A stretch of DNA of 9,874 bases from an uncultured Rothia sp. (GCA_937935205.1 CALGXU010000037.1:1-9874); one strand, 5' to 3'; counted from the stretch's first letter, positions 1 to 6,459 are shown. Notes: a model not told the origin generated them from the letters alone. Numbers and translations are program-made.

Positions 1-809
1 CAAAGAAATTGTTCAGACAATGAGCACAGGAGGGCTAACTCATGTGCCCAGGAGCCGTCCTCACGCAGAAGAATCGTGCACATATCCCCCACAACACCCA
101 GCTCACGCAACTGACGCTGCTCCTGCGCCTCAAAATAGCCACCCGAATACACGTGAGAAGGGATAGGGCCGCCAAAAGCACCCACGCCAAAAATAGCGAG
201 GTCAACGTTCTGCTGGGCATGCAGATTCTTCTGCACGCTACGCTCACGCCACATGGCGGTCTTGGTGTCCGCATAGTCGAAGAACGCGGGAACCGGGAAA
301 TGGATAGCCTGCGCATCGTAGGCGTTCACCAGCTGCCCCAGCAGAGAACCCAGGTACGGAATACCCGAATGGTGCGCGTTACCGGCACCGTTCATCTGCA
401 CGACAGTCACACCCTTCAGAGGGCGGCGCGGCAGATGACGAGAAATCTCAGTCATGGTCGAACCCCACGCCACACCCAGGCTCGTTCCGTTGTCGACCAG
501 GGAATCAAGTAGCGCCGCCGCGGTACGAGACACCTGACTCATACGGGCAATCGGGGTAGCATCCGAACGGACATTCACGAGAGTAACGCGCACCTTATAG
601 CGCTCGCCGATGCGGCGCTCAAGCTCACTGCGGGCACGGAAGGAATCATCCAGGCGGATCTGCACCATGCCGCTTTCACGAGCACTTTTAAGTAGGCGCG
701 ATACGGTGGCGCGGGAGACTCCCAGACGGGCCGCGATAGCATCCATCGTCATGTTGTGGATGTAGTACAGCTGCGCCGCCTCGTAAGTGTGGTTAGCGCG
801 TTCGTTCAT
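1..809 (-). CDS. SorC/DeoR-type sugar-binding transcriptional regulator (3' end cut by window edge)
   Basis: The minus frame is open from the ATG at 809 to the left edge, giving 269 residues without a stop, so the C-terminus is missing. Residues ~8-45 form a helix-turn-helix: YEAAQLYYIHNMTMDAIAAR followed by LGVSRATVSRLLKSARESG, the N-terminal pattern of the SorC family (sigma-like HTH plus sugar-phosphate-binding C-terminal domain). The remainder fits the effector domain, with a GVAWGSTM stretch and later DLAIFGVGAFG. The start is the only ATG before an upstream in-frame stop at 845-843, with a G-rich GGGGG tract just upstream. The gene is divergent from glpD across 122 bp, so I infer local control of the glycerol genes, with a phosphorylated intermediate as the likely effector. 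The family assignment is firm. The target and ligand are inference, and the true ligand could be another sugar phosphate. Confidence 0.88.
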   Translation of the reverse strand, partial: MNERANHTYEAAQLYYIHNMTMDAIAARLGVSRATVSRLLKSARESGMVQIRLDDSFRARSELERRIGERYKVRVTLVNVRSDATPIARMSQVSRTAAALLDSLVDNGTSLGVAWGSTMTEISRHLPRRPLKGVTVVQMNGAGNAHHSGIPYLGSLLGQLVNAYDAQAIHFPVPAFFDYADTKTAMWRERSVQKNLHAQQNVDLAIFGVGAFGGPIPSHVYSGGYFEAQEQRQLRELGVVGDMCTILLREDGSWAHELALLCSLSEQFL

Positions 810-825
810 CGACCCCAGACCCCCA

Positions 826-876
826 GTGAAAATCCGTTCAAGCTACTTGGTTATTATTTCACCATTGGGTTTTACT
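826..876 (+). promoter_or_regulatory. regulator-glpD divergent control region with candidate glpD promoter
   Basis: The 122-bp divergent gap contains a candidate -35 TTGGTT (848-853), a 17-bp spacer and TTTACT (871-876); TACTAT at 873-878 is an alternative -10. A spaced inverted repeat GTGAAA (826-831) / TTTCAC (857-862) overlaps this region and could be an operator. A short GCCGC/GCGGC hairpin (898-911) lies in the presumed glpD leader. The glpD ribosome site is weak (AAGAAAGAG, 917-925). All these assignments are by eye and tentative. Confidence 0.3.
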
Positions 877-931
877 ATTTGCAAGATGAAACCCCACGCC
901 GCTCACGCGGCACGACAAGAAAGAGCACTAC

Positions 932-2677
932 ATGAGCTCCCAGCACATTGCGCAGCAGTCCCAGCTGACCGCTGAGTCCCGCGCCAAGGCACTCAAGAGC
1001 ATGGTCAACGAAGAACTTGATATCCTGGTTGTCGGCGGCGGCATCACCGGTGCAGGTATTGCCCTCGACGCAGCAACCCGCGGTCTGCGCACCGGCATCG
1101 TCGAAGCAGGTGACTGGGCTGCAGGCACCAGTGCATGGTCCTCCAAGCTCGTCCACGGCGGCCTGCGCTACCTCTACAACCTCGACTTCAAGCTCGTGAC
1201 CGAAGCACTGACCGAGCGCGGCCTGCTGCTGAACAAGATCGCGCCCCACCTCGTGCACGCGCAGCCCTTCCTGTGGCCCCTGAAGATGCCCGTCATCGAG
1301 CGCGCATACTCCGCAATCGGCATCGGCATGTACGACACCCTCGCATTCCTCGGCTCCCGCGGCAACAAGGGCGTCCCCTCCCAGCGTCACTTCACCAAGA
1401 CCGGCACCAAGACCGTCTTCCCCGACATCAAGGACTCCGCATTCAGCGGCGCAATCCAGTTCTACGATGCACGCGTTGACGACGCACGCCTCGTCATCGA
1501 CGTCGTCCGCACCGCTGCAAGCTACGGCGCGCTGGCTGCATCCCGCACCCAGGTTGTCGGCTTCACCAAGGACGCATCCGGCCGCGTCATCGGCGCAGAG
1601 CTGGCAGACCTGGAGACCGGCGAGCGCCTGAACGTGCGCGCAAAGCACGTCATCAACGCAACCGGCGTGTGGACCGAAGAGTCCGAGTCCCTGGCTAACC
1701 CCGACGGCGGCCTAGAGGTTCTGGCATCCAAGGGTATCCACATCGTGGTTCCCCGCGACCGCATCAACGCAACCAGCGGTATCTTCACCAAGACCGAGAA
1801 GTCCGTTCTCTTCATCATCCCCTGGCAGCGTTACTGGATTATCGGCACCACCGACACCCCCTACACCGAGGACCGCGAGCGCCCCGTCGCAACCAGCAAG
1901 GACATCGACTACGTCCTGATGCAGGCTAACAAGCTGCTCGCTAACCCGCTGACCCGCGAAGACATCATCGGCACCTACACCGGTCTGCGCCCGCTGCTGC
2001 AGCCCAAGGTCAAGGACGGCGCAGCATCCACCAAGGTTTCCCGCGAGCACACCGTGACCGAGGTTGCACCCGGCATGAGCGCAATCGCAGGCGGCAAGCT
2101 CACCACCTACCGTGTCATGGCTGCCGACGCAGTCGACTTCGCACTGGGCGAGCAGGCTAAGCAGAACCCCTCCGTGACCGCAACCATCGGCCTGGTCGGT
2201 GCAGACGGCTACCACGCAATCGCCGCTAACCGCGCACGCTACGCAGAGCGTTACGGCTGGGATGAGGACCGCATCACCCACCTGCTCGAGCGTTACGGCG
2301 CACAGATTGAGGACCTCGGCGCTCTCATCGATGCCGAGCCCTCTCTCGGTGCTCCCCTGGCTAAGGCACCCCAGTTCCTGCGTGCAGACGTCGTCTTCGC
2401 TGTCCGCTACGAAGGTGCCCTGCACCTGGAGGACGTCCTGGTCCGCCGCGTACGCCTCGACCTCGAGCAGCGTGACCGCGGCCTGGCAGCAGCAGACGAG
2501 ATCCTCGAGATCATGCGTGCCGAGCTCGGCTGGGACGACAAGAAGGTCAAGGAAGAACTCGACCTCTACGCCGCACGCGTTGCAGCAATGCGCGAGGCAG
2601 AGTCCACCTCCACCGACGCTGAGGCATCGGCAAAGATTGAGGCTGTCACCCCCGTGGCACCCCGCGTGAAGCTCTAA
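932..2677 (+). CDS. glpD: glycerol-3-phosphate dehydrogenase, FAD-dependent (aerobic)
   Basis: The 581-residue flavoprotein oxidises glycerol 3-phosphate to dihydroxyacetone phosphate at the membrane and passes electrons to the quinone pool. The FAD dinucleotide-binding motif GGGITGAG is at residues 35-42, followed by the DAATRG and SSKLVHGGLRYL signatures (to ~81). Other GlpD hallmarks are FYDARVDDARLV (~177-188), INATGVW (241-247), GTTDTPY (305-311), TGLRPLL (~350-356), SREH (370-373) and IAGGKLTTYR (385-394). The C-terminal GlpD domain includes RYEGALHLEDVLVRR (~492-506). The last ~30 residues are a Ser/Ala/Glu/Pro-rich tail that is probably disordered. The start ATG at 932 leaves ~30 residues before the Rossmann fold. 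The gene is divergent from the regulator and lies 363 bp upstream of glpF, in a coherent glycerol pathway cluster. Confidence 0.96.
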   Translation: MSSQHIAQQSQLTAESRAKALKSMVNEELDILVVGGGITGAGIALDAATRGLRTGIVEAGDWAAGTSAWSSKLVHGGLRYLYNLDFKLVTEALTERGLLLNKIAPHLVHAQPFLWPLKMPVIERAYSAIGIGMYDTLAFLGSRGNKGVPSQRHFTKTGTKTVFPDIKDSAFSGAIQFYDARVDDARLVIDVVRTAASYGALAASRTQVVGFTKDASGRVIGAELADLETGERLNVRAKHVINATGVWTEESESLANPDGGLEVLASKGIHIVVPRDRINATSGIFTKTEKSVLFIIPWQRYWIIGTTDTPYTEDRERPVATSKDIDYVLMQANKLLANPLTREDIIGTYTGLRPLLQPKVKDGAASTKVSREHTVTEVAPGMSAIAGGKLTTYRVMAADAVDFALGEQAKQNPSVTATIGLVGADGYHAIAANRARYAERYGWDEDRITHLLERYGAQIEDLGALIDAEPSLGAPLAKAPQFLRADVVFAVRYEGALHLEDVLVRRVRLDLEQRDRGLAAADEILEIMRAELGWDDKKVKEELDLYAARVAAMREAESTSTDAEASAKIEAVTPVAPRVKL

Positions 2678-2696
2678 TCCTTAGAGTTTTCGCGCA

Positions 2697-2732
2697 CCTG
2701 TCGTAACCGTTTATCCTGTCGTAACCGTTTAT
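2697..2732 (+). repeat. perfect tandem 18-bp direct repeat with AACCGTT core
   Basis: CCTGTCGTAACCGTTTAT is present twice back to back (2697-2714 and 2715-2732), beginning 20 bp after the glpD stop. A further AACCGTT lies at 2745-2751 and another at 2815-2821. The unit does not fold into a terminator. Tandem copies upstream of an operon suggest protein-binding sites, but no protein is identified. Confidence 0.7.
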
Positions 2733-2757
2733 TCGGTACGAACCAACCGTTCGCCCA

Positions 2758-2793
2758 TCACCGAACATGGGGCATCTCATAATTTCTCGGTGA
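2758..2793. repeat. 7-bp inverted repeat in glpD-glpF gap
   Basis: TCACCGA (2758-2764) and TCGGTGA (2787-2793) are perfect inverted copies separated by 22 nt. No U-run follows, so it is a poor terminator. It may be a weak hairpin in glpD read-through RNA or part of a binding site. Confidence 0.3.
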
Positions 2794-2804
2794 GGGGTGG
2801 ATGG

Positions 2805-2831
2805 ACGGTTAAATAACCGTTTACGATAAAC
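2805..2831. promoter_or_regulatory. palindromic candidate operator upstream of glpFK
   Basis: ACGGTTA AA TAACCGT (2805-2820) is a perfect 7-bp dyad with a 2-nt centre. It overlaps a second small dyad, GTTTA CGA TAAAC (2819-2831). The right half (TAACCGTTTA, 2814-2823) is identical to the core of the 18-bp tandem repeat, which links the elements as possible sites of one regulator. It lies about 45-70 bp upstream of the candidate -10. The function is inferred. Confidence 0.45.
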
Positions 2832-2873
2832 CCCTGCACAAGAAGCAGAGCGCTAAATACGGGGTTAGCCCAC

Positions 2874-2882
2874 TGGTACGAT
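2874..2882 (+). promoter_or_regulatory. candidate extended -10 of glpFK promoter
   Basis: TGGTACGAT matches the TGn-TAnnnT extended -10 pattern common in actinobacterial promoters (-10 hexamer 2877-2882). No good -35 is visible at the usual distance, as expected for an extended -10 or activated promoter. A start near 2889 would give a leader of ~150 nt before glpF. Confidence 0.4.
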
Positions 2883-2938
2883 CTGCTTCTCATCCAGAAA
2901 CATCCATCAACTTTTCGTAGCAACCGCTACACATTTCA

Positions 2939-3027
2939 GCACAGCGTTGTGCCCCGATCCGCCCGTGCGGTGAGGATGCACGGGAATACGCAAGCAAAGG
3001 TTCGCTTGCCTTCCAGACGCTTCGTCT
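2939..3027 (+). promoter_or_regulatory. multi-hairpin 5' leader of glpF
   Basis: Four stem-loops follow one another before the glpF ribosome site. They are GCACA/TGTGC (2939-2952, 4-nt loop), CCCGTGC/GCACGGG (2962-2984, 9-nt loop), GCAAGC/GCTTGC (2990-3009, 8-nt loop) and AGACG/CGTCT (3015-3027, 3-nt loop). The last ends 2 nt before AAGGAG (3030-3035). I do not recognise a known riboswitch class. The leader could affect mRNA stability, translation or regulation. Confidence 0.4.
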
Positions 3028-3040
3028 TCAAGGAGCATCA

Positions 3041-3838
3041 ATGTCTCTTCTTGCTTCCGCAGGAACTGTACTTGCAGCCGGTTCATCCGCACTCGTGGAT
3101 GCATCCGGTGCCCCCACCACCCTCGGAATCTTCGCTTCCGAATTCTTCGGCACCTTCATCCTGATTCTGCTCGGTGCCGGCGTATGTGCCGCAGTGACCC
3201 TCAAGAAGTCCTACGCTAAGGACGCAGGCTGGGTTGTTATCACCTTCGGCTGGGGCCTGGCAGTGTTCACCGCCGTGTACCTCTCCTTCCACTCCGGTGC
3301 ACACCTGAACCCCGCAGTGACCGCCGGTCTGGCAACCGCAGGCCGCGACCTGGCATCCGGCGTTCCCGCAACCGCAGGCAACATCGCCCTGTACATCGTC
3401 GCTCAGATGCTCGGCGCAATGGCCGGCGCAACCGCAGCGTACCTCACCTACAAGAAGCACTTCGATGAGGACCCGGGCGACCGCCTCGGCATCTTCTCCA
3501 CCGGCCCCGCTATTAAGTCTTACGGCTGGAACGTGCTCACCGAGATTATCGGCACCTTCGTCCTGGTTGGTTGGGTTATCGCCTCCGGTAAGACCCCCGC
3601 CCAGCTCGGTCCCCTGGCTGTTGCCCTGGTCGTTGTTTCTATCGGTATGAGCCTCGGTGGCGCAACCGGTTACGCTATCAACCCCGCCCGTGACCTCGGC
3701 CCCCGTATCGCCTACACCTTCCTGCCCATCCCCGGCAAGACCGGCTCCAACTGGGCTTACGCATGGGTTCCGGTTGTTGGCCCGATCATCGGCGCAATCC
3801 TCGCTGGCCTGATCGTCCCGGCAGTTCTGCCCCTGTAG
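3041..3838 (+). CDS. glpF: glycerol uptake facilitator (aquaglyceroporin)
   Basis: The 265-residue MIP-family channel allows passive glycerol entry across the cytoplasmic membrane. The two half-helix NPA motifs are in GAHLNPAVT (NPA 90-92) and INPARDLGPR (NPA 214-216). Asp218 after the second motif, in NPARD, is the glyceroporin signature (water channels usually have Ser here). Arg217 is the selectivity-filter arginine. Six hydrophobic membrane segments are evident, from ~30-53 to ~243-265, and the protein ends just after the last. The start is set by AAGGAG at 3030-3035, 5 nt from the ATG. It gives an unusual ~28-residue Ser/Ala-rich stretch before helix 1. glpK follows 40 bp later with no terminator between, so the two are probably one operon. 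Confidence 0.95.
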   Translation: MSLLASAGTVLAAGSSALVDASGAPTTLGIFASEFFGTFILILLGAGVCAAVTLKKSYAKDAGWVVITFGWGLAVFTAVYLSFHSGAHLNPAVTAGLATAGRDLASGVPATAGNIALYIVAQMLGAMAGATAAYLTYKKHFDEDPGDRLGIFSTGPAIKSYGWNVLTEIIGTFVLVGWVIASGKTPAQLGPLAVALVVVSIGMSLGGATGYAINPARDLGPRIAYTFLPIPGKTGSNWAYAWVPVVGPIIGAILAGLIVPAVLPL

Positions 3839-3878
3839 ACCTCTCAAAACCCCGTCTTTTAGTTCTAAGGAAAAATCA

Positions 3879-5435
3879 ATGACGACTTCTCTGCACTCCG
3901 CAACCCTCAACACCGAGCGCAAGTACATCCTCTCTATCGACCAGGGCACCACCAGCTCCCGCGCGATCCTGTTCAACAAGGCAGGCGAGAACGTAGCTCA
4001 CGGCCAGCTCGAACACGAGCAGATCTTCCCCAAGGCGGGCTGGGTCGAGCACAACGCAACCGAGATTTGGCAGAACGTCCGCAAGGTCGTAGCAACCGCA
4101 ATGGCAAACGGCGAAGTCAACCACCACGAAATCGCTGCAGTCGGCATCACCAACCAGCGTGAAACCACCGTGGTGTGGGACAAGAACACCGGTGAGCCCG
4201 TCTACAACGCTATCGTCTGGCAGGACACCCGCACCCAGGAGATTGTGGACGAACTCGCAGGCGAAGAGGGCCTCGGCAAGTACCACGACATCGTCGGCCT
4301 GAACCTCTCCACCTACTTCTCCGGTCCCAAGATTAAGTGGATCCTGGACAACGTTGAAGGCGCACGCGAGCGCGCAGAACGTGGCGACCTGCTCTTCGGC
4401 AACACCGACACCTGGCTGGTCTGGAACCTGACCGGTGGTGTTGACGGCGGCGTTCACGTCACCGACGTCACCAACGCATCCCGCACCCTGCTGATGAACA
4501 TCCGCACCCTGCAGTGGGATCCGCAGATCGCTGCTGATATGGGCATTCCCATGAGCATGCTGCCCGAAATCAAGTCCTCCTCCGAGGTGTACGGCTTCGG
4601 CCGCGCAACTGGTCTGCTCAGCGGCACCCCCATCGCGGGTATCCTGGGCGACCAGCAGGCTGCAACCTTCGGTCAGGCTTGCTTCGAGAAGGGCATGGCG
4701 AAGAACACCTACGGTACCGGTAACTTCATGCTCATGAACACCGGTAACGAGCCCATCTTCTCCAACAACGGCCTGCTGACCACCGTTGCCTACAAGATTG
4801 GCGACGCAGCTCCCGTCTATGCTCTGGAAGGCTCGGTCGCAATGAGCGGCTCCCTGATCCAGTGGCTGCGCGACAACCTGCGCATGATCGAGCACGCTGC
4901 AGAGTCTGAGGAACTGGCTACCTCCGTTGAGGATTCCGGTGGCTGCTACGTTGTTCCCGCATTCTCCGGCCTGTTCGCGCCTCACTGGCGTTCCGACGCT
5001 CGCGGCGTCATCGTTGGTCTGACCCGCTACGTGAACCGTGCACACATCGTGCGTGCGGCACTGGAAGCAACCGCATTCCAGACCCGCGAGGTTCTGGACG
5101 CAATGAACGCTGACTCCGGTGTTGAGCTCTCCGAGCTACGCGTGGACGGTGGCATGACCGCTAACGAGTTCCTCATGCAGTTCCAGGCTGACATCCTCGG
5201 CGTGCCCGTGATCCGCCCGAAGGTTATTGAGACCACCGCACTGGGCGCAGCATACGCTGCAGGTATCGCTGTTGGCTTCTGGACCGGCGAGCAGGACGTT
5301 GTGGACAACTGGGCTGAGGACAAGCGCTGGCTGCCCTCCATGGAGCCCGCAGAGGTTGACCGCCAGTACCGCCTGTGGAAGAAGGCTGTCTCCCGCACCC
5401 TCGAGTGGGTTGACGAGGACGTTCCGACCGCCTAA
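3879..5435 (+). CDS. glpK: glycerol kinase
   Basis: This 518-residue FGGY-family kinase phosphorylates glycerol with ATP to glycerol 3-phosphate, trapping the substrate brought in by GlpF and supplying GlpD. The N-terminal phosphate-binding motif DQGTTSSR is at 21-28, followed by GITNQRET (89-96) and IVWQDTR (112-118). GNTDTWLVWNLTGG (174-187) and DVTNASRT (196-203) follow. GILGDQQAA (254-262) carries the likely catalytic base Asp258. YGTGNFMLMNTG lies at 278-289. The C-terminal ATP-site motifs are RVDGGMTANEFLMQFQAD (421-438) and ETTALGAAYAAG (451-462). Length is typical of bacterial GlpK. AAGGA at 3867-3871 sits 7 nt before the ATG. A 14-bp tandem duplication covers the stop codon, and a strong terminator lies 58 bp downstream. 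Confidence 0.97.
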   Translation: MTTSLHSATLNTERKYILSIDQGTTSSRAILFNKAGENVAHGQLEHEQIFPKAGWVEHNATEIWQNVRKVVATAMANGEVNHHEIAAVGITNQRETTVVWDKNTGEPVYNAIVWQDTRTQEIVDELAGEEGLGKYHDIVGLNLSTYFSGPKIKWILDNVEGARERAERGDLLFGNTDTWLVWNLTGGVDGGVHVTDVTNASRTLLMNIRTLQWDPQIAADMGIPMSMLPEIKSSSEVYGFGRATGLLSGTPIAGILGDQQAATFGQACFEKGMAKNTYGTGNFMLMNTGNEPIFSNNGLLTTVAYKIGDAAPVYALEGSVAMSGSLIQWLRDNLRMIEHAAESEELATSVEDSGGCYVVPAFSGLFAPHWRSDARGVIVGLTRYVNRAHIVRAALEATAFQTREVLDAMNADSGVELSELRVDGGMTANEFLMQFQADILGVPVIRPKVIETTALGAAYAAGIAVGFWTGEQDVVDNWAEDKRWLPSMEPAEVDRQYRLWKKAVSRTLEWVDEDVPTA

Positions 5436-5461
5436 TCACAGCACCAGCTAATCACAGCACC
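5432..5461 (+). repeat. 14-bp direct repeat straddling the glpK stop codon
   Basis: CTAATCACAGCACC occurs at 5432-5445 and again at 5448-5461, separated by AG. The first copy contains the glpK stop TAA. It looks like a recent slippage duplication, and no function is evident. Confidence 0.65.
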
Positions 5462-5493
5462 CGTTGCCTGACGGCACGGTCCGCGTACTAACG

Positions 5494-5544
5494 AAGCCCC
5501 GGCTATTTCTCCCCCGCTACGGGGTTGAAGTAGCCGGGGCTTTT
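5494..5544 (+). terminator. glpFK operon terminator
   Basis: A perfect 12-bp stem AAGCCCCGGCTA (5494-5505) / TAGCCGGGGCTT (5531-5542) ends in TTTT. A small CCCC/GGGG hairpin (5512-5524) is nested in its loop. This is a strong intrinsic terminator 58 bp after glpK. Confidence 0.92.
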
Positions 5545-5590
5545 CGATGTTTTATGACACTTGGTTCAGCGTTTATTGCGGCGTAATTTC

Positions 5591-5627
5591 TACAAAAATT
5601 AGTGCTGGGGTACCGTTGGTTTTTGTA
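5591..5627. repeat. AT-rich 8-bp inverted repeat
   Basis: TACAAAAA (5591-5598) and TTTTTGTA (5620-5627) are perfect inverted copies with a 21-nt centre. They lie in AT-rich non-coding DNA just after the glpK terminator. This may be an operator or a hairpin ahead of the putative RNA at 5672. No clear -10/-35 pair was found. Confidence 0.4.
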
Positions 5628-5671
5628 AATTCGGTATCTTCCGCCGATCACCCGACGCGGTGCTGTTCGTG

Positions 5672-5752
5672 AGGTGTCAGTACCGCACAGGACGCGTACG
5701 CGACATATTCATGCGCTGTCCTGGCAGGAGTCGACGGTTCGCGCTGATACTT
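5672..5752 (+). ncRNA. candidate structured small RNA or RNA element of unknown class
   Basis: No protein gene is credible here, but the strand folds into nested helices. A closing helix pairs 5673-5680 (GGTGTCAG) with 5744-5751 (CTGATACT), 8 bp including two G-U pairs. A 4-bp helix pairs ACCG (5682-5685) with CGGT (5735-5738). An 11-bp hairpin pairs 5688-5698 with 5712-5723, with one bulged T (5717) and one G-U pair. A purine-rich AGGAG (5726-5730) is left single stranded. A very strong terminator begins 11 nt after the closing helix, giving a layout like a small RNA or an aptamer with its expression platform. It matches no family I can name. The pairing was done by eye, so chance structure in GC-rich DNA cannot be excluded. 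Confidence 0.35.
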
Positions 5753-5762
5753 TATTTATGTT

Positions 5763-5806
5763 CCCGTCCGCCGCGGTGCTTCACGTACCGCGGCGGACGG
5801 GCTTTT
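5763..5806 (+). terminator. orphan intrinsic terminator with 15-bp perfect stem
   Basis: CCCGTCCGCCGCGGT (5763-5777) pairs perfectly with ACCGCGGCGGACGGG (5787-5801), and CTTTT follows. On the minus strand the flank is not U-rich, so it acts on plus-strand transcripts. No protein gene ends nearby. It is either a second stop for glpFK read-through or the end of a non-coding transcript. Confidence 0.85.
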
Positions 5807-5957
5807 ATCTCTTGTTACAGGGTTCTCTGTGTTAGCGACGAGCGTGGGTTCGCTTTTCGTGTTGCAGTTCTCGCTGTAAAATCACTCGTTTTATGTCTCT
5901 TGTTGAGATACCCGTTCACATGTTGTGTGGGGTTGGTCTAACAGCGTTTGTATACCT

Positions 5958-5985
5958 TTGATGTCTACTTCACGCGCCGTATCAT
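5958..5985 (+). promoter_or_regulatory. candidate promoter for the 6120-6434 gene
   Basis: TTGATG (5958-5963), a 16-bp spacer and TATCAT (5980-5985) give a reasonable sigma-70-type promoter. Initiation near 5992 would leave a ~128-nt leader. That leader includes a CCGCC/GGCGG hairpin (6016-6031) and the hairpin-separated ribosome site. The rest of 5807-5957 shows only loose repeats such as TCTCTTGTT at 5808 and 5896. Confidence 0.45.
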
Positions 5986-6088
5986 AGATATATAGGCTTA
6001 TTGATCCTGTTCTAGCCGCCGAAGATGGCGGTTGGTCACGCATCCGGTACCTTCCGGTGCTCATGAGAACGGAGAGAGGCTCCGTTGG

Positions 6089-6122
6089 AAGGAGGGAGCG
6101 GGTTTTCCCCGCACCGATTATG
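6089..6122 (+). promoter_or_regulatory. ribosome binding site with hairpin between Shine-Dalgarno and ATG
   Basis: A full-strength AAGGAGG (6089-6095) lies 24 nt before the ATG at 6120, too far for normal use. Between them GCGGG (6098-6102) can pair with CCCGC (6108-6112) around a TTTTC loop. If this 15-nt hairpin forms, the effective spacing falls to 9 nt, which is near normal. This favours the ATG at 6120 over the in-frame ATG at 6063 or GTG at 6057, neither of which has a ribosome site. Confidence 0.5.
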
Positions 6123-6434
6123 GTTGATGTCCGTCGCCGCAAGCTTGCAATTATTGCTATGAACGTTTCGGTTCTTGCAGCTGCTCTCTCCTGGCTGTTG
6201 GTGCTCTTCTCCGTTATGTATTCTGCCGCCGCTGTGCCGTGGGCTCTGGGCGTTGCTATCGTGCTGACTGTGATTGGCGCCTACGCGCTGTACCGCTACT
6301 ACTCCAAGTACTCGCATGTGCTCCCGAACGAGGACCCGGATGCGCACGATGTGCTCGGTCACGACCTGCACTCAACCCCCCTGCCGCACCTGCACCACAC
6401 GGAGGGCAACGTTGACGGAGCGGCCGCTAAGTAG
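6120..6434 (+). CDS. small two-helix membrane protein with His-rich C-terminal tail
   Basis: This 104-residue protein is not assigned to a family. A short basic N-terminus (VDVRRRK) precedes two hydrophobic helices at about 9-33 and 38-58, so by the positive-inside rule the N-terminus is probably cytoplasmic. The soluble tail after YRYYSKYS is acidic and rich in His, with His at 66, 76, 81, 84, 90, 92 and 93, a possible metal-binding patch. Two further upstream in-frame starts exist (6063 ATG, 6057 GTG). The added segment uses AGA and AGG four times in 19 codons, unlike the rest of the gene, which argues that it is untranslated. The gene converges on the 6504-7121 gene and shares its terminator. 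Function is unknown. Confidence 0.7.
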   Translation: MVDVRRRKLAIIAMNVSVLAAALSWLLVLFSVMYSAAAVPWALGVAIVLTVIGAYALYRYYSKYSHVLPNEDPDAHDVLGHDLHSTPLPHLHHTEGNVDGAAAK

Positions 6435-6459
6435 CGAGCTTCTCTACCCCTAGACAGCA

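Noticed and set aside
42..512. 156-codon plus-strand frame at the left edge
   Set aside because: It is opposite the SorC-type regulator, whose HTH and continuous 269-codon frame are clearly the real gene.
2758..2793. glpD intrinsic terminator at the 7-bp inverted repeat
   Set aside because: The loop is 22 nt and no U-run follows, so it is kept only as an inverted repeat.
3876..5045. 389-codon antisense open frame opposite glpK, with similar long frames opposite glpF (3083-3979) and glpD (875-1648, 1712-2425)
   Set aside because: They mirror strongly biased GC-rich genes, have Cys/Gly/Val-rich protein-unlike sequences and lack ribosome sites. The sense genes are unmistakable.
5660..5941. 93-codon plus-strand frame after glpK
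   Set aside because: It runs straight through the 15-bp-stem terminator, has no ribosome site and gives a Cys/Arg-rich sequence without protein-like pattern.
5545..6119. Mobile element, attachment site or CRISPR remnant in the 575-bp gap
   Set aside because: No transposase or integrase fragment, tRNA end, or regularly spaced repeats are visible; only hairpins and short chance repeats.
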